From: Clavaria fumosa | Taxonomy: Eukaryota; Basidiomycota; Agaricomycetes; Agaricales; Clavariaceae | Direction of reading: 5' to 3' | Assembly: GCA_951802425.1 (NCBI GenBank) | Contig: OX637804.1 | Coordinates: 248,001-312,000, forward strand | DNA: 64,000 bases | Shown here: one piece after another, positions 45,211 through 55,620 of the stretch | Layout of the letters: the number at the start of each line of letters is the position of its first letter | Numbering within the stretch: position 1 is the stretch's first letter | Translations under genes and position numbers: made by a program | The notes under the pieces: model-generated | The model's database searches: none | Seen by the model: only the letters and a program-made list of their open reading frames with translations | What the model was told of the DNA's origin: nothing

Positions 45211-45916
45211 ACTGGCCTGTTCACAGACTCTGTGGAGGTAAGGGGCATGCTGGAGACAATGAGGAGGGAAGGAGAAGGTAAGTTGCTATTTCACTTTGCA
45301 ACATTGTAAACTGATCTTCATGCTTGTCTAGACCAAGAGAGGAAATTAGAGGAGGTTGAGTGTAGATTGGAGGAGGCAGAGGAATCAGAAAGGAGTCAGT
45401 TCCATAGTCATGGTAGTGGAATGAACTAATTTATGTTTTTATAGATTCATTCATGATGATAGAGGAGATGGCCAAGGATTTGGTGACAACAAGGGAAGCA
45501 TTGGTGGAAGTGAGGGAATGGGAATGAGGTAAGTTGTTGCAAGTTCATGTTCTTGGTGATGAATTGAAGATTTGTTTTTAGAGTTGTGCATCAGGTGTGC
45601 AGCTACCATTGGCAAACTCCATGATATCTGCTTTTGAAGACAATGAGGCCTGTAGGGAGTCTTTTTTGCATATGAAGACCTCTTACAAAAGTTGATACAA
45701 GGAATCTCATTGTCACAGCTGACCAAATGGGTGGAGCAGGAGCAGCATTGTTTGCAGAGGGAGTTGTTGGAGTTCCCAAGGGTGGATCAGTACAAGGTCA
45801 TGCTAAAGGATCCAGAGGAGGAGGAGGAGAAAAAAGAAGAAGGAGGGAAGGTCACAAGTGCTGTAAGTGGAGCAGAAGGGTTGCAAGAAGAAAAGGAAAA
45901 AGCTTGCAACCAGTAG
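45192..45916 (+). pseudogene. spliced coiled-coil gene relic, copy 2
   Basis: Copy of 9543-10267 with the same exon-intron borders. Small changes in the acidic tail (EEEEKKEEGGK in place of EVEEEKEEEGK) do not break the frame. Confidence 0.45.
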
Positions 45917-45960
45917 ATAGCATTTTTTCTTGTTGTTGTATTTTTATTGCATATATATGA

Positions 45961-46668
45961 TAGACTATGACATGAGTGCAAGTAACCCACAGATCAGTAT
46001 GGGTTTACCTGTGGGAAGATCCACAGGTTTATAAACTCACAGCTCTGGGTCAGACAAAGGTAAATTTGCCCCAGATCCAGGTCAGGCATTTGGAATGTAT
46101 GGGTGCCTGGCAGAAGTCATGATGGCAAACGAAGCAGCGAAGCGGTGATGCAGCGAAGCGGTGATGCCACAGCTGCAAAGGTCCATTCTTGACTTGACCT
46201 TAACAACACAACTTGGGTAAAACTGCAACAAGTTGTAAAACTACTTTCATTGAGCCCTCACTGCTGAGGCATTAGTTAGAATTGTATCAATTTACTTGTG
46301 GGTACCCATGTGGGTACCCATACATTCCAAATGCCTGACCTGGATCTGGGGCAAATTTACCTTTGTCTGACCCAGAGCTGTGAGTTTATAAACCTGTGGA
46401 TCTTCCCACAGGTAAACCCATACTGATCTGTGGGTTACTCGCACTCATGTCATAGTCTAGTACCCACAAGTAAATTGATAAAATTCTAACTAATGCCTCA
46501 GCAGTGAGGGCTCAATGAAAGTAGTTTTACAACTTGTTGCAGTTTTACCAAAGTTGTGTTGTTAAGGTCAAGTCAAGAATGGACCTTTGCAGCTGTGGCA
46601 TCGCCGCTTCGCTGCTTCACCGCTTCGCTGCTTCACCGCTTCGCTTGCCATCATGACTTCTGCCAGGC
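45961..46668. repeat. interleaved inverted repeats, order A-B-A'-B'
   Basis: A (45961-46104) is the reverse complement of A' (46317-46459); B (46105-46305) is the reverse complement of B' (46460-46668). The arms are about 143 and 201-209 bp and nearly identical. The B arms carry a 'cagcgaagcggtgatg' tandem repeat that differs in copy number between B and B'. The inverted pairs interlock, so A-A' pairing encloses B and B-B' pairing encloses A'. The left edge of A is exactly where duplication copy 2 ends. Confidence 0.9.
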
Positions 46669-46934
46669 ACACTTCTCACTTCGTCTACCCTCATTTCTAG
46701 TGGATAGCAGTGGCCAGCTTTCAACATCCACCTCGGCTCATATCCTATATGAACCTCCACCATCTTCCACCATCTGCCACATGGGCCACATGGCAAATTG
46801 ACTTATTGAACAGATTGGAGGGTGCGCACTGGTTTTTCTCATATTACTTCGTTTCTTGTTCATTTTTTGATTTTCAGATGCTATCCATTCCATTACAATT
46901 TGTGTTGCCGATGGTATACTAGCTGATATTACAG

Positions 46935-47156
46935 ATGGCGAGGCGCTACAAACGTTTCCGAGCATTTTCGATATCCTCTGAAGATTTGCGGCAAGTCCAA
47001 GAGTCTTCGCAAGAGCTGGGGTTGCAGGAGGAGCCTCAACAGTCCCAGGAGTCCTCGCTGTCGTGGGGAACCAAGACCTCCAAGCGAGCCAAATTCGAGG
47101 AGCGCTATGCGACAGCAACAACATCTGGAAAAACCTCTCTCACTAATTGGGGCTAA
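46935..47156 (+). CDS. hypothetical ORF, truncated by the inverted-repeat-bounded segment
   Basis: ATG at 46935 opens a basic, Gln/Ser-rich frame (MARRYKRFRAFSISSEDLRQ, QEEPQQSQESSLSWGTK) that runs into the inverted-repeat end at about 47130 and stops. An intron-like stretch precedes it. It may be a real N-terminus cut by the downstream segment; function unknown. Confidence 0.25.
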   Translation: MARRYKRFRAFSISSEDLRQVQESSQELGLQEEPQQSQESSLSWGTKTSKRAKFEERYATATTSGKTSLTNWG

Positions 47157-47589
47157 TTAGGGATAATTAGCCCTAATTAGCCCTAATTAGCCCTAATTCT
47201 CTGGAAGCCTTTATTAGAATAATTAGCTTACCCCCTTTTCTAATTATTGGAATTTGTCACTAATTAGCTCCAGTTAAGGCTTACATGGCCCTTATTTAGG
47301 GATGAAGTATCCTAATTATTCAGATGCTACTGCTAATTTAGGCAAAATTATTCTAGCCATTAGATCCCTAATTTTTTCTATGATGGATTCCTTTTCATTA
47401 GAGTAATTTATCTCTAATTATACCATTTTTATCTTGATCCTAAGGGTAGATATGGTTAGATTAGAAAGGAAGGCTTTCATTTGTCTAGCATTATCACACA
47501 ATTAGAAAAATTTAAACAAAATAGATTTAAATTGTTCTAGCTATCACATATTTAGAAACAAAAAGACCTAATTTATTCTAGCCTGCCGC

Positions 47590-48115
47590 ACAACTAAGCT
47601 GCTGCCGCCACTACTGCCACTGTTACTGCTGCTGCCACCGCTGCCGCTCACCATTGCTAGTCGCTGCTGCTGGTCGCTGCTGTTGGCTGCCGCGGTGGTT
47701 GCCGCCGCTGGTTGTCGCTGCTGGTCGCCACCACTAGTCGTCGCCGCTGGTCACCACCGCTGGTCATCGCTGCTGGTCGCCACCACTAGTCGTCGCCGCT
47801 GGTCACCACCGCTGGTCATCGCCGCTGGTCGCCGCCACTGGTTGTCGCTGCTGGTCGCCGCCGCTGGTCATCACCGCTGGTCGTCGCCACTGGTCGCCAC
47901 CGCTGGTCATCGCTGCCGGTCGCCACTGCTCACCGTTGCTAGTCGCTGTTGCTGATCGCTGCTGTTGGCCGTCGCTGCTGGTTGTCGCTGCTGGTCACCG
48001 GTGCTGGTCGCTGCTGGTTGCCGGTGTTGGTCACTGGTGCTGGTCACTGCTGGTCACCGCAGGTCGCTGCTGGTCACCACTGGTCGCTACTGGTCGCCGC
48101 CGTCACTTACTGGTG
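47590..48115. repeat. GC-rich 12-15-bp minisatellite
   Basis: Degenerate tandem units of 'gctggtcgccgcc' / 'gctggtcatcgctgctggtc'. Plus-strand frames rich in Ala, Gly, Trp and Val across it are repeat artefacts. Confidence 0.85.
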
Positions 48116-48119
48116 TGCC

Positions 48120-48395
48120 ACAGCTACATTACCAGCTGCCCCGCGCTCACCTCCGCGCCATTCCCGGGCGACGACGATGATGACGGCGATGGCGGCAACC
48201 CCGAAGGCGGGGGCCCGAGCGCAAGCACGCCCACGACGTGTCCCCACACCCCGCGAAGCCGCGCCTGCGTCTCATGCACATGGAGGAATGGCTGGTGTCG
48301 AGGTAGCTCGCGCTGTGCAGCTGCGGGAGTGGGGGTGGAGCAGGAAGAGCGTCTTGAGGGGGTAGTACAGCGGGAGCCTGCTGCTGTTGCTCCGT
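48120..48395 (-). pseudogene. probable TB2/DP1/HVA22 (REEP/Yop1-like) exon fragment
   Basis: On the minus strand three frames in succession give pieces in family order: LYYPLKTLFLL, then LPQLHSASYL, then QPFLHVHETQARLR. In TB2/DP1/HVA22 proteins, which shape endoplasmic reticulum membrane, the same order (PLKT.FLL.L.LPQ..G..YLY...L.PFL..HE) marks the core after the hydrophobic hairpins. Two frameshifts separate the pieces, so it is dead. The block is CpG-rich, unlike its surroundings, and is bracketed by triplet repeats. Confidence 0.45.
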
Positions 48396-48654
48396 CGCAG
48401 CCGTTGCTGCTGCTGCTGCTGCCGCCGTCGATGTTGCTGTCGCCGCCGCCGTTGTTTTGCTGTCGCCGCCGCCGCCGTTGTTTTGCTGTCGCCGCCGCCG
48501 CCGCCCTGTTGCTTTGCTGTCGCCGCCGTCGATGTTGCTGTCGCCGCCGCCGCCGTCAATGTTGCTGCCGCCGCCGCCGTTGCTTTGCTGTCGCCGCCGC
48601 CGCCGCCATTGCTTTGCTGCTGCTGCCGCCGCCGCCCCGTTGCTTTGCTGCCGC

Positions 48655-48685
<31 letters not shown>

Positions 48686-48860
48686 GCCCCGTTGCTTTGC
48701 TTTGCTGCCGCCGCCGTCAATGTTGCTTTGCTGTCGCCGCCGCCGCCGCCATGGTTGTTGCTGCCGTAGCCGCTGCTGTTGTTGCTGCCGCCGCCGCTGT
48801 TGCTTTGCTGCTGCTGTCGCTGCTGCCGCCGTCGTCGTCGATGCCGGAGGAGAAAGATAG
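48396..48860. repeat. GCC/GCT triplet-repeat block
   Basis: Long interrupted (GCC)n/(GCT)n tracts with a recurring 'ttgctttgctgtcgccgccg' phrase. All frames across it give homopolymer-like proteins and are not annotated as genes. Confidence 0.9.
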
Positions 48861-49009
48861 GGAAAGGAAGGGGAGAGAAGAGAGGGAGGAGAGGGAAAGA
48901 GAGGAGAGGGAGAAGCCGCCCTCACCATCGCTCTGTAAATAATAAAAAATGAAAAGAATATGAACAAAAGGGGAGAGGACGCACCTGATGGACCCTCCCT
49001 GAGGGTGCC

Positions 49010-49300
49010 GCCGCCGTCGTTGTTGTGAGGAGAGAGAGGGGGAGAGGGCCGCCGCCGCCGCAGTCATCGCTGGAGGAGAGAGAGGGTGAGGGTGAAGGTG
49101 CCGCCGTCGTCGTCGCTGGAGGTGAGGGCGAGGGTGCCGTCGCCGTTGTCGTCGTTGCTGGAGGTGAGGGTGAGGGTGCCGTTGTCGTCGCTGGGGATGG
49201 GATAGAGGGAGGAGAGAGAGGGAGAGGAGAGGAGAGGAGAGGGAGAGGGTGTCGCCGCCGTTGTTGTCATTGCTGGGGATGAGAGAGAGGGAAGGGAAAG
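49010..49300. repeat. GAGGGTG/GCCGTC minisatellite
   Basis: Tandem units built from 'gctggaggtgagggtgaggg' and 'tgccgtcgtcgtc', about 45-50 bp each, followed by a purine-rich 'ggagaggagagg' run. Confidence 0.8.
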
Positions 49301-51493
49301 CCATGTGAAGACTTTCTGAAAGTCGGAGTTTAAAATAAATACAACGCGGATTTGTTCCTGCGCCCTCAGTAAATGTGTATAAATCATGAAAATATTAATA
49401 TAAGCCATCCTAATAAGCATTTATATCCTATCAAACTTTGAAGGTAATCCATTCATTGGTTGTTGAGAACCCACAGTGTTGTCATGCTGAGTTTGAAATT
49501 GCAGGAACTTCGCACTTCACACTACAGGCAAATGCAATGCTGACACAGCCTCACCCTGATTAGGCAGTACCCTCTAATAGTGAACCCTGAACTGAACTGC
49601 AAGTTCAGTTCAGGTGAGGAAGTGAACATCTGAGGACTGAACCAAAGCTTGGATTTAGTGACCAGTTCAGACTGAACTTTGACTGCACCATGGGGATCTT
49701 TGGCCATAAGGGTGCTCAAGCACCACACCTAAGACAACATTCATTCTAAGACCAACAGCAACAGCAGCATCAGCAGCAAAGCAGTGATGGTGGCAGAAAT
49801 GCAGCAGCAGTGGCAAAGCAGTGACAGTGGTGGCAGCAGTGGCAGCAGTGGCAGCAGCAACAGTGGTGACAGCAGTGGCAGCTTGTCTTATACATCTTAG
49901 CCATCTTAGCTGTCTTATTTGATATGTAGCTACTTGTGTCAAGCTGGCTAAGGTGCTTTAAGCTGGCTAAGTTCAGCTATGTTTGGTTAAGAAAATTTGA
50001 TGTTTCCTGATGCAGCAGATTAAGACATTTGATTAAGACTCTGCTGGTCATTTTCATGGTCTTGGCTTCAATGGCTTGGGTGCACCACTTCATTGAATCA
50101 CATTTTAATATCTGAATGGTCTTAGAAAAGATATTACCTTAATATCTAGATGGTCTTAGAAAAGTTATTTTCTTAGGTTTAGATCTTGTCATCTTGAGAA
50201 AGATGGAGCTGTACTTGCCACCTTATTTGGTCTTGGATTGGGTGGCACCCTCCTCTTTGTAATTACATCTGGATGGTCTTAGAAAATATTTTTTCTTAAG
50301 TTTAAAGCTTGTCATCTAGCCATCTTATTTGGTCTTGGATTGGGTGAAACCATTTCTTAAAATTACATCTCAACTTCTGGATGGTCTTATGAAAGATATT
50401 ATCTTAATACCTGGGACAGTCTTAGGACAGATGTTTGCTTAGGCATAGCACTTGAGCTCTTATACCATGACTTTTTGCTCTTAGTACTATTTTCATCTGG
50501 TGCTTATGATCTTGGCTACTTGATTATACTTATCATGTCTTAGATTCCATTATTTATAAAAAATTTAAGACATCCCCAAGACAACTTTGTCATCTGAGAC
50601 TGTCTTGATAGTCTTAATCACACATTTAAGATGGCTAAGTAAAGTTAAGTAATCATAAGTCACTTTGCACTTTTCCTGATGTACTCGATGCCGACGATGC
50701 AGCCCAGTACCGCTCAGTACATGAGCCACCACTCGATGTCCTCAGAGGAGGACAAGCACTAGAAGAGCATCTTGTCCAAGGCATAGCCTGGGTAGAGAAA
50801 CGCAGTTGCGGAGCTGCGGGGGCAACGGAAACGAGGTGCGCTCTGAGCTGGAACTGGGGCACCGAGGGGGAGGACATACCCAATGACTCTGAATGTTAGC
50901 AAGATCATGTACTTGGTCACTGTAACCTTGGTTCGATTGCAAGTGGTTGAGTAGAGGAAACAAGGTGGGCTGGGGTTGGGCAGCAAGAGAGGATGGGGAT
51001 GGAGTGAGAGAGGGTGTGTGAGTGTGTTGGACTTCGAAAAAAGTTCAACATGAGATCATGTGATCCCCACATTGAAATTTCTCTCAAGTCCAACTGTGGG
51101 CATGCCATACAGACTTATGTATCTATCTATACAACTAATGTAGATGACTCAGACCTCAAAATTGTTCTGATGAAGTGCACAAGCCAAGCTGTGGCAACAC
51201 TGGTTTTGGAATTCTTTGTCATATTGTTGGGCCAGTACAGGTCACAGATATCTGCATGTGATGACCAGATGGCATGTACTGGCAGGTCCAGCACTTCCAA
51301 AAAAGGAAGGATGGTGACTACAAACAAGGATAAACAAAGCAGACCTGTGATCAGTTATGTTTACTCTAGGTGAATCATCAACAGAGTGATCTGGCACATC
51401 AGTGCTAGTTACCTTCCTAGGTGAGCATTTGCAGAGCTATCAAGCTCAACTCTCGTAATAACCTGGATCTTGGACAGAAACATCAGGCACACA
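49301..51493. other. AT-rich interior with short interspersed repeats
   Basis: Contains a CAG/GCA triplet tract (49760-49890) and four to five copies of 'gatggtcttagaaaa' (near 50113, 50151, 50273 and 50383) with 'cttatttggtcttggattgg' (twice). No domain-bearing ORF; the 51014-51373 plus frame is unrecognised. Confidence 0.5.
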
Positions 51494-52385
51494 TCTAATT
51501 AGGGATTCCAACAACCAAGGCTGGGACTCCTAATCTTAATTATCCCCTCACACATCTCAAAGACCCTTACATCATTCTAATTAAGGATTCCAACAACCAA
51601 GGCTAGGAGGCCTAAAGCTAATTATACCTCCAGACATCTTATAGACCCTTACATACTTCTAATTAAGGATTCCAACAACCAAGGCTAGGAAGCCTAATCC
51701 TAATTATACTTCCAGACATCTAATAGACCCTTACATACTTCTAATTAAGGATTCCAACAACCAAGGCTAGGAGGCCTAAAGCCAATTATACTTCCAGACA
51801 TCTTATTGACCCTTACATACTTCTAATTAAGGATTCCAACAACCAAGGCTAGGAAGCCTAATCCTAATTATGCCTCCAGACATCTTATAGACCCTTACAT
51901 GCTTCTAATTAAGGATTCCAACAACCAAGGCTAGGAAGCCTAATCTTAATTATACTTCCAGACATCTTATAGACCCTTAAATACTTCTAATTAAGGATTC
52001 CAACAACCAAGGCTAGGAGGCATAAAGCCAATTATACTTCCAGACATCTTATTGACCCTTACATACTTCTAATTAAGGATTCCAACAACCAAGGCTAGGA
52101 AGCCTAATCCTAATTATACTTCCAGACATCTTACATACTTCTAATTAAGAATTCCAATGACCAAGGCTAGGAGGCATAATTCTAATTATGCCCCTACAAT
52201 ATCTTAAAAACCCTTATATACTTCTAATTAGGGATTCTAACAACCAAGGCTAGGAAGCCTAATCCTAATTATACTTCCACATATCTTATAGATCCTTACA
52301 TACTTCTAATTAGGATTCCAACAACCAAAGTTAGCATGCTTAATCCTAAATATGTCTAAATTAGTCTAATCACATTCTAATTTGG
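51494..52385. repeat. 82-bp satellite, 11 units
   Basis: Units start with 'tctaattaaggattccaaca' at 51494, 51576, 51658, 51740, 51822, 51904, 51986, 52068, 52140, 52223 and 52305. The first eight are exactly 82 bp apart; the unit starting at 52068 is shortened to 72 bp. Two variants (aggaggcctaaagc and aggaagcctaatcc) alternate over part of the array, suggesting a 164-bp higher-order unit. Confidence 0.95.
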
Positions 52386-52515
52386 ACTTATAATGCTTTT
52401 TTAGGAAAAATAGTATATTTTAGAGAGGAGGTAGCTTTATTATGACTTATTATCCTAATGCCAGCTAATAAATTACTAATTAACATAATAAGCAAGAGAG
52501 GTTTTTCCTGATGGC

Positions 52516-53262
52516 CGTACTTCAAGCTGAAGCAAATTGGTGTGAGCATGATAAGGCTGGAGGGTCAATGGCCTTGTATACCTCAGAAAAGCCCAAAAAG
52601 GGGAAGGGAAAGGTCCAAAGGGGAAGGACTCCCAGTTGTCTCTGAAACTGACAGATGAATGCTGGTACTGCAAGCACTTGGGCCATTGGGCTGACAAGTG
52701 TCCTCAATGTGAGGAGGACAGGCGAACCAAGAATAAACTGTCTATGACCTCTGGGTCAGCGAATGCAGCAATAGCTCAGATGGCAGAGCCTACCTCACAT
52801 GAAGTGGGCCATGTCTTTACAGCAACGGACTTGTGTGGGCATACTGGGACTATCCTAGATACTGGTGCAACTGGGCACATGTTCTGTGAGTGAGGATACT
52901 TCAATACATATGAGGTGACCCATGGGGAGACTGTCTCAGTGGGAGATCATAGGGACATACCTGTTGTGGGACATGGAAGCATCACCCTTCAGGCGAGGCT
53001 CACCCATGGACTCCACAAGTTGACTCTCCACAATGTACTGCACGTTCCCTGCCTTGGGATGAACTTGGTCAGTCTTATTGCTCTCCAAACAGGCAGTGCG
53101 ACATACCAAAGTACCCCCGAGGGCATCTCTGTTGCCTCTAGTGGCGAGGACCTGCTCTCTGCAAGGCTCAAGGCAGGCCTGTACCACATGAATGTCAAGC
53201 CCAATGTGAGCATCGTGGCCTACACTGTCATGAGGGGGAGCCTACATTTGTGGCACTGATGA
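52516..53262 (+). pseudogene. Ty1/copia gag-protease relic
   Basis: The plus-strand frames read FLMAVLQAEANWCEHDKAGG and ALYTSEKPKKGKGK (gag end), CWYCKHLGHWADKC (CCHC knuckle, about 52657-52698), protease TILDTGATGHMFCE (catalytic DTG), NVLHVPCLGMNLVSLIAL, and GLYHMNVK then GSLHLWH (pre-integrase). A stop follows FCE and small shifts occur. The relic is cut on the left by the 5.4-kb repeat segment and on the right by the Harbinger element. It is a different copia lineage from 55415-63624. Confidence 0.85.
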
Positions 53263-53290
53263 TTTGCGAGTCTGTCACAAATGATCACAA

Positions 53291-54431
53291 ATGTCATTGA
53301 AAACCCTGCCGGCCTCTGAGGATTCTCGTGCAACCTGGACAGCTAGCGACAAGGCCACCTTGATCGCATTTCTTCACACATGTCATGCTGAGGCTGGTGA
53401 TGGAACAAATTTCAAAGCAGCAACATGGACTGCTGCAGTGGCACACATGGCAACCCTGAGCCCCAAGTCAGCAGTCAAAATGGCTGCATCTATCAAGAAC
53501 AAGTGGGGTCGGGTGTGTGCTCTCAACCTCCTAAATGTCATTCTTGAACATTCCTTTCCAGCTCAAGGAGGCCTATCTCATTGTATCCGGTCTCAAAAAC
53601 CAGTCTGGATTCAAGTGGGATGAGGAGAAGGGTGCTGACATTCAGTTGGAATCAGAATGGGTTTGGGTGGCATATATTGAGGTGCGTCTCTCCAGACTCT
53701 GTGCCAGTGTCAAGCCACCTTAAATCATGTTTATGCAGTGGAAACACCCGAAAGCAAAGCCGTATCGCAACCGGGGGTGGCCCCATTACACCGAGATGTC
53801 GTATCTCATGCCAACAACCATAAAGGGCACCAATGTCTTCCGTGCTCCTGGTCCATTGTCTATGAAGGATGTGAATGTCGACCCAATCTCTATTATGGAC
53901 AAGCAGCTGTCAAATAGAGATCCGAACATCGACCCAGCTCTGTATGATGATGAAGACATGTTTCGGCTCACTGTGTCCAATGACCAGAGTTTTGCATCTT
54001 GCAGTGAAGAGCAAGAGAGCCCCATCTCCTGGTCAAGAAGCCCTTCCCCACAGTGTGAGCCTTTGCCTGGTGCCACTTCTCTGAAATGTACTTGCTCTGT
54101 CGTGGCACCCACCCCATCCAAAAGGGTCCGGAATAACAGTGCCTCAGCCGCCCTCCAGGGGCTCACTTCTGAGCTCCAAAACTTCGGCGCAACATTTTTG
54201 GAAGGGATCTCTGCGACTGCTACCCCCCTGCCAACTATCTTGCCATCACCGGTTCGAAAGACAAAAGCCATTCAACAGGCACAGGAGCTGGAGGAAGACT
54301 TAGATGATGAGAGTTTAGCGAAGCTCATACATATCTTCCAGTCAGATGTTAATGCTGCTGATGCCTATGTAGTCATCAAGAGGAATAGTCTCCGCAAGGC
54401 ATGGATTTTGAGCACACTTGGGTTGCAGTAG
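53291..54431 (+). CDS. Harbinger ORF1, Myb/SANT-like DNA-binding protein
   Basis: Three exons (53291-53512, 53562-53681, 53739-54431) with introns of 49 and 57 nt (GTGTGT..CAG and GTGCGT..CAG) give an intact 344-residue protein. The N-terminal 130 residues match the trihelix/Myb-SANT-like pattern of fungal PIF/Harbinger ORF1: TWTASDKATLIAFLHTCHAE, GTNFKAATWTAAVAH, IKNKWGRLKEAYLIV, SGFKWDEEKGADI, then PYRNRGWPHY. The rest is Ser/Pro-rich with an acidic helix (QELEEDLDDESLAKLIHIF). In this superfamily ORF1 binds the element ends and brings in the transposase. It converges with the transposase gene on the minus strand. No stops or shifts, in contrast to its partner. Confidence 0.85.
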
Positions 54432-54478
54432 GATTCTGGCTTTTATCCATACTCTAGCTCTCATTTCTGTTTGTAATT

Positions 54479-55414
54479 CTACTCAGTACCATCATGTTGT
54501 CCCATGCGAACAAGTGCCTGATAGCTCTCCCACATCGCCTGTGCAATCTCATCCTGTTTTGTATCTGCTCTCCTCCTTTCTGCTGCTCCTGCTAGTCCTC
54601 GTGCCAATTCTCCATGAAAAGCACCAGGGATTGGATCCTCAACAATATTCTCAAAATCCCTAATCTCATCCTCATCATGGATGCAAATGAAATTATGGAT
54701 AGCACACAATGCTGGTGGTATTCATGCCTGGATTGCCATATCATACTCAGGGGGGCGTGTTAAGATGGCAAAATGCCTCTTGAGGATGCCAAAGATTCTC
54801 TCAACAGCATTGTGTGCAGAGGCGTGTCGAAGATTGTAGAGTTCCTCCTGATTAGCAGGTCTGCAAAAAATTATCATCAGCTATGTCTTTGAATAATAAC
54901 TTGATGTCATACCTGATAGATGCCCTGCCCCACTCTGCCAGGTGATAGCAAACCCCCCGGTAGGGTACCAAAAGCACATCACATGCACCAAATCCTGCAT
55001 CAGCAAGATAGTATCACCCAGCAGGAATCATGAGATCATTTTGGTGTGCATCATTGAAGACTGAAGCATCTGCAGCTGATCCATCCCAACCACTGAGGAT
55101 ATACAGGAACTGCAGGTCAAAACTGCAGCATGCCAGGCAGTTCTGGGAATAAAATCCCTTTCGATTCCATGCTGATTTGCACTCCAAGGCAGAAGGACAA
55201 CAGTTGATATGAGTCCCATCCATTGCACCCAGAGCACCAGCAAAGAATGGAAAGAATTTCGGATTGTTGTGTATTTCATTGGGAATGGGTGATGTATCAG
55301 GTGGGAGGTGGACATATTTGTTGTAGAAGGGTGCAGATGACAATGTGAGGAGCACCTCCCGGAAATATCTGTTATAATCTTAATGAAACAATGATGGTAT
55401 GGCACTATGGATAC
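54479..55414 (-). pseudogene. PIF/Harbinger transposase, C-terminal exons
   Basis: This continues the gene that starts at 64000. Exon 55368-54913 reads YFREVLLTLSSAPFYNKYV, GALGAMDGTHINCC (first Asp), ILSGWDGSAADASVFNDA (second Asp), then YYLADAGFGACDVLLVPYRG. Intron 54861-54912 follows (GTATG..GCAG). The last exon reads NLRHASAHNAVERIFGILKR (Glu) and ALCAIHNFICIHDEDE, ending at 54479. All three DDE residues are present. In-frame TGAs at PAG*YYLAD and QA*IPPALC replace usual arginines. The segment 55369-55414 is the 3' part of an intron that was split by the copia element. Confidence 0.9.
55410..55414. repeat. target-site duplication GATAC (left)
   Basis: GATAC at 55410-55414 and again at 63625-63629 flanks the copia element. 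Confidence 0.9.
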
Positions 55415-55566
55415 TGTTGCATATTCAGTATAAGGATAGGTCAGAGTTTCATTTAGACTTTTTTACTGTAGCGCGTCGGACCACTACACTTCTCAGTATG
55501 AAGAATACTGAGATACAGTTTATCTTCTTAGTCTCTTAGCCGATCTATTAGGGAGAAATCTCTATA
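55415..55566 (+). mobile_element. copia element, 5' LTR
   Basis: 152 bp, TGTTGCATATTC...ATCTCTATA. Its partner is 63472-63624 (153 bp). The differences are two CpG-to-CpA changes, one other G/A and a 1-bp indel. Confidence 0.95.
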
Positions 55567-55581
55567 GATTATGAGACCCGG
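55567..55581 (+). other. copia primer-binding site for a cut tRNA-Met
   Basis: GATTATGAGACCCGG immediately follows the LTR. Its complement CCGGGTCTCATAATC contains CTCATAA, a 7-nt anticodon loop with CAU in the middle. Copia and Ty5-type elements prime from an initiator tRNA-Met cleaved in the anticodon arm, and this site fits that mode, not the usual tRNA 3' end. Confidence 0.75.
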
Positions 55582-55596
55582 TACTACACTCGATAT

Positions 55597-55620
55597 GGCC
55601 AACCCCACACCAGATGTGAG
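55597..55620 (+). pseudogene. copia gag start, cut by TIR element
   Basis: ATG at 55597 begins MANPTPDV, then coding is lost at about 55620, where the long-TIR element starts. The frame resumes at about 58371 with the usual gag N-terminal block (SDDGSNWVEYKNRT). Confidence 0.6.

Larger units (their letters stand above)
43182..45961. repeat. 2.78-kb duplicated segment, copy 2
   Basis: Copy of 7526-10312 in the same orientation. Its left edge follows the palindrome array and its right edge abuts the interleaved inverted repeat at 45961. It contains the same LEU4-like fragment, gag-protease relic and coiled-coil relic with very few changes. Confidence 0.95.
47130..52515. mobile_element. 5.4-kb segment bounded by short inverted repeats
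   Basis: The left end GGAAAAACCTCTCT (about 47131) is the inverse of AGAGAGGTTTTTCC at the right end (about 52497-52511), and AATTAG-rich sequence follows inward on both sides. The interior is almost all repeats: CCCTAATTAG units, triplet-repeat blocks, a captured gene fragment and an 82-bp satellite. No transposase frame was seen. I could not identify a target duplication, so the ends are provisional. Confidence 0.5.

Noticed and set aside
46738..47124. Minus-strand 128-codon frame
   Set aside because: No recognised motif and it overlaps the more plausible plus-strand start at 46935; neither is strong.
47150..47205. Repeats containing CCCTAA that resemble telomere repeat
   Set aside because: The unit is CCCTAATTAG (10 bp, about three copies), not a tandem hexamer, and lies in the interior of a repeat segment.
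47683..48860. Long open frames of more than 130 codons on both strands
   Set aside because: They follow from triplet and minisatellite repeats; composition is homopolymer-like and frames exist in all phases. Only the minus-strand 48120-48395 block shows family-like motifs.
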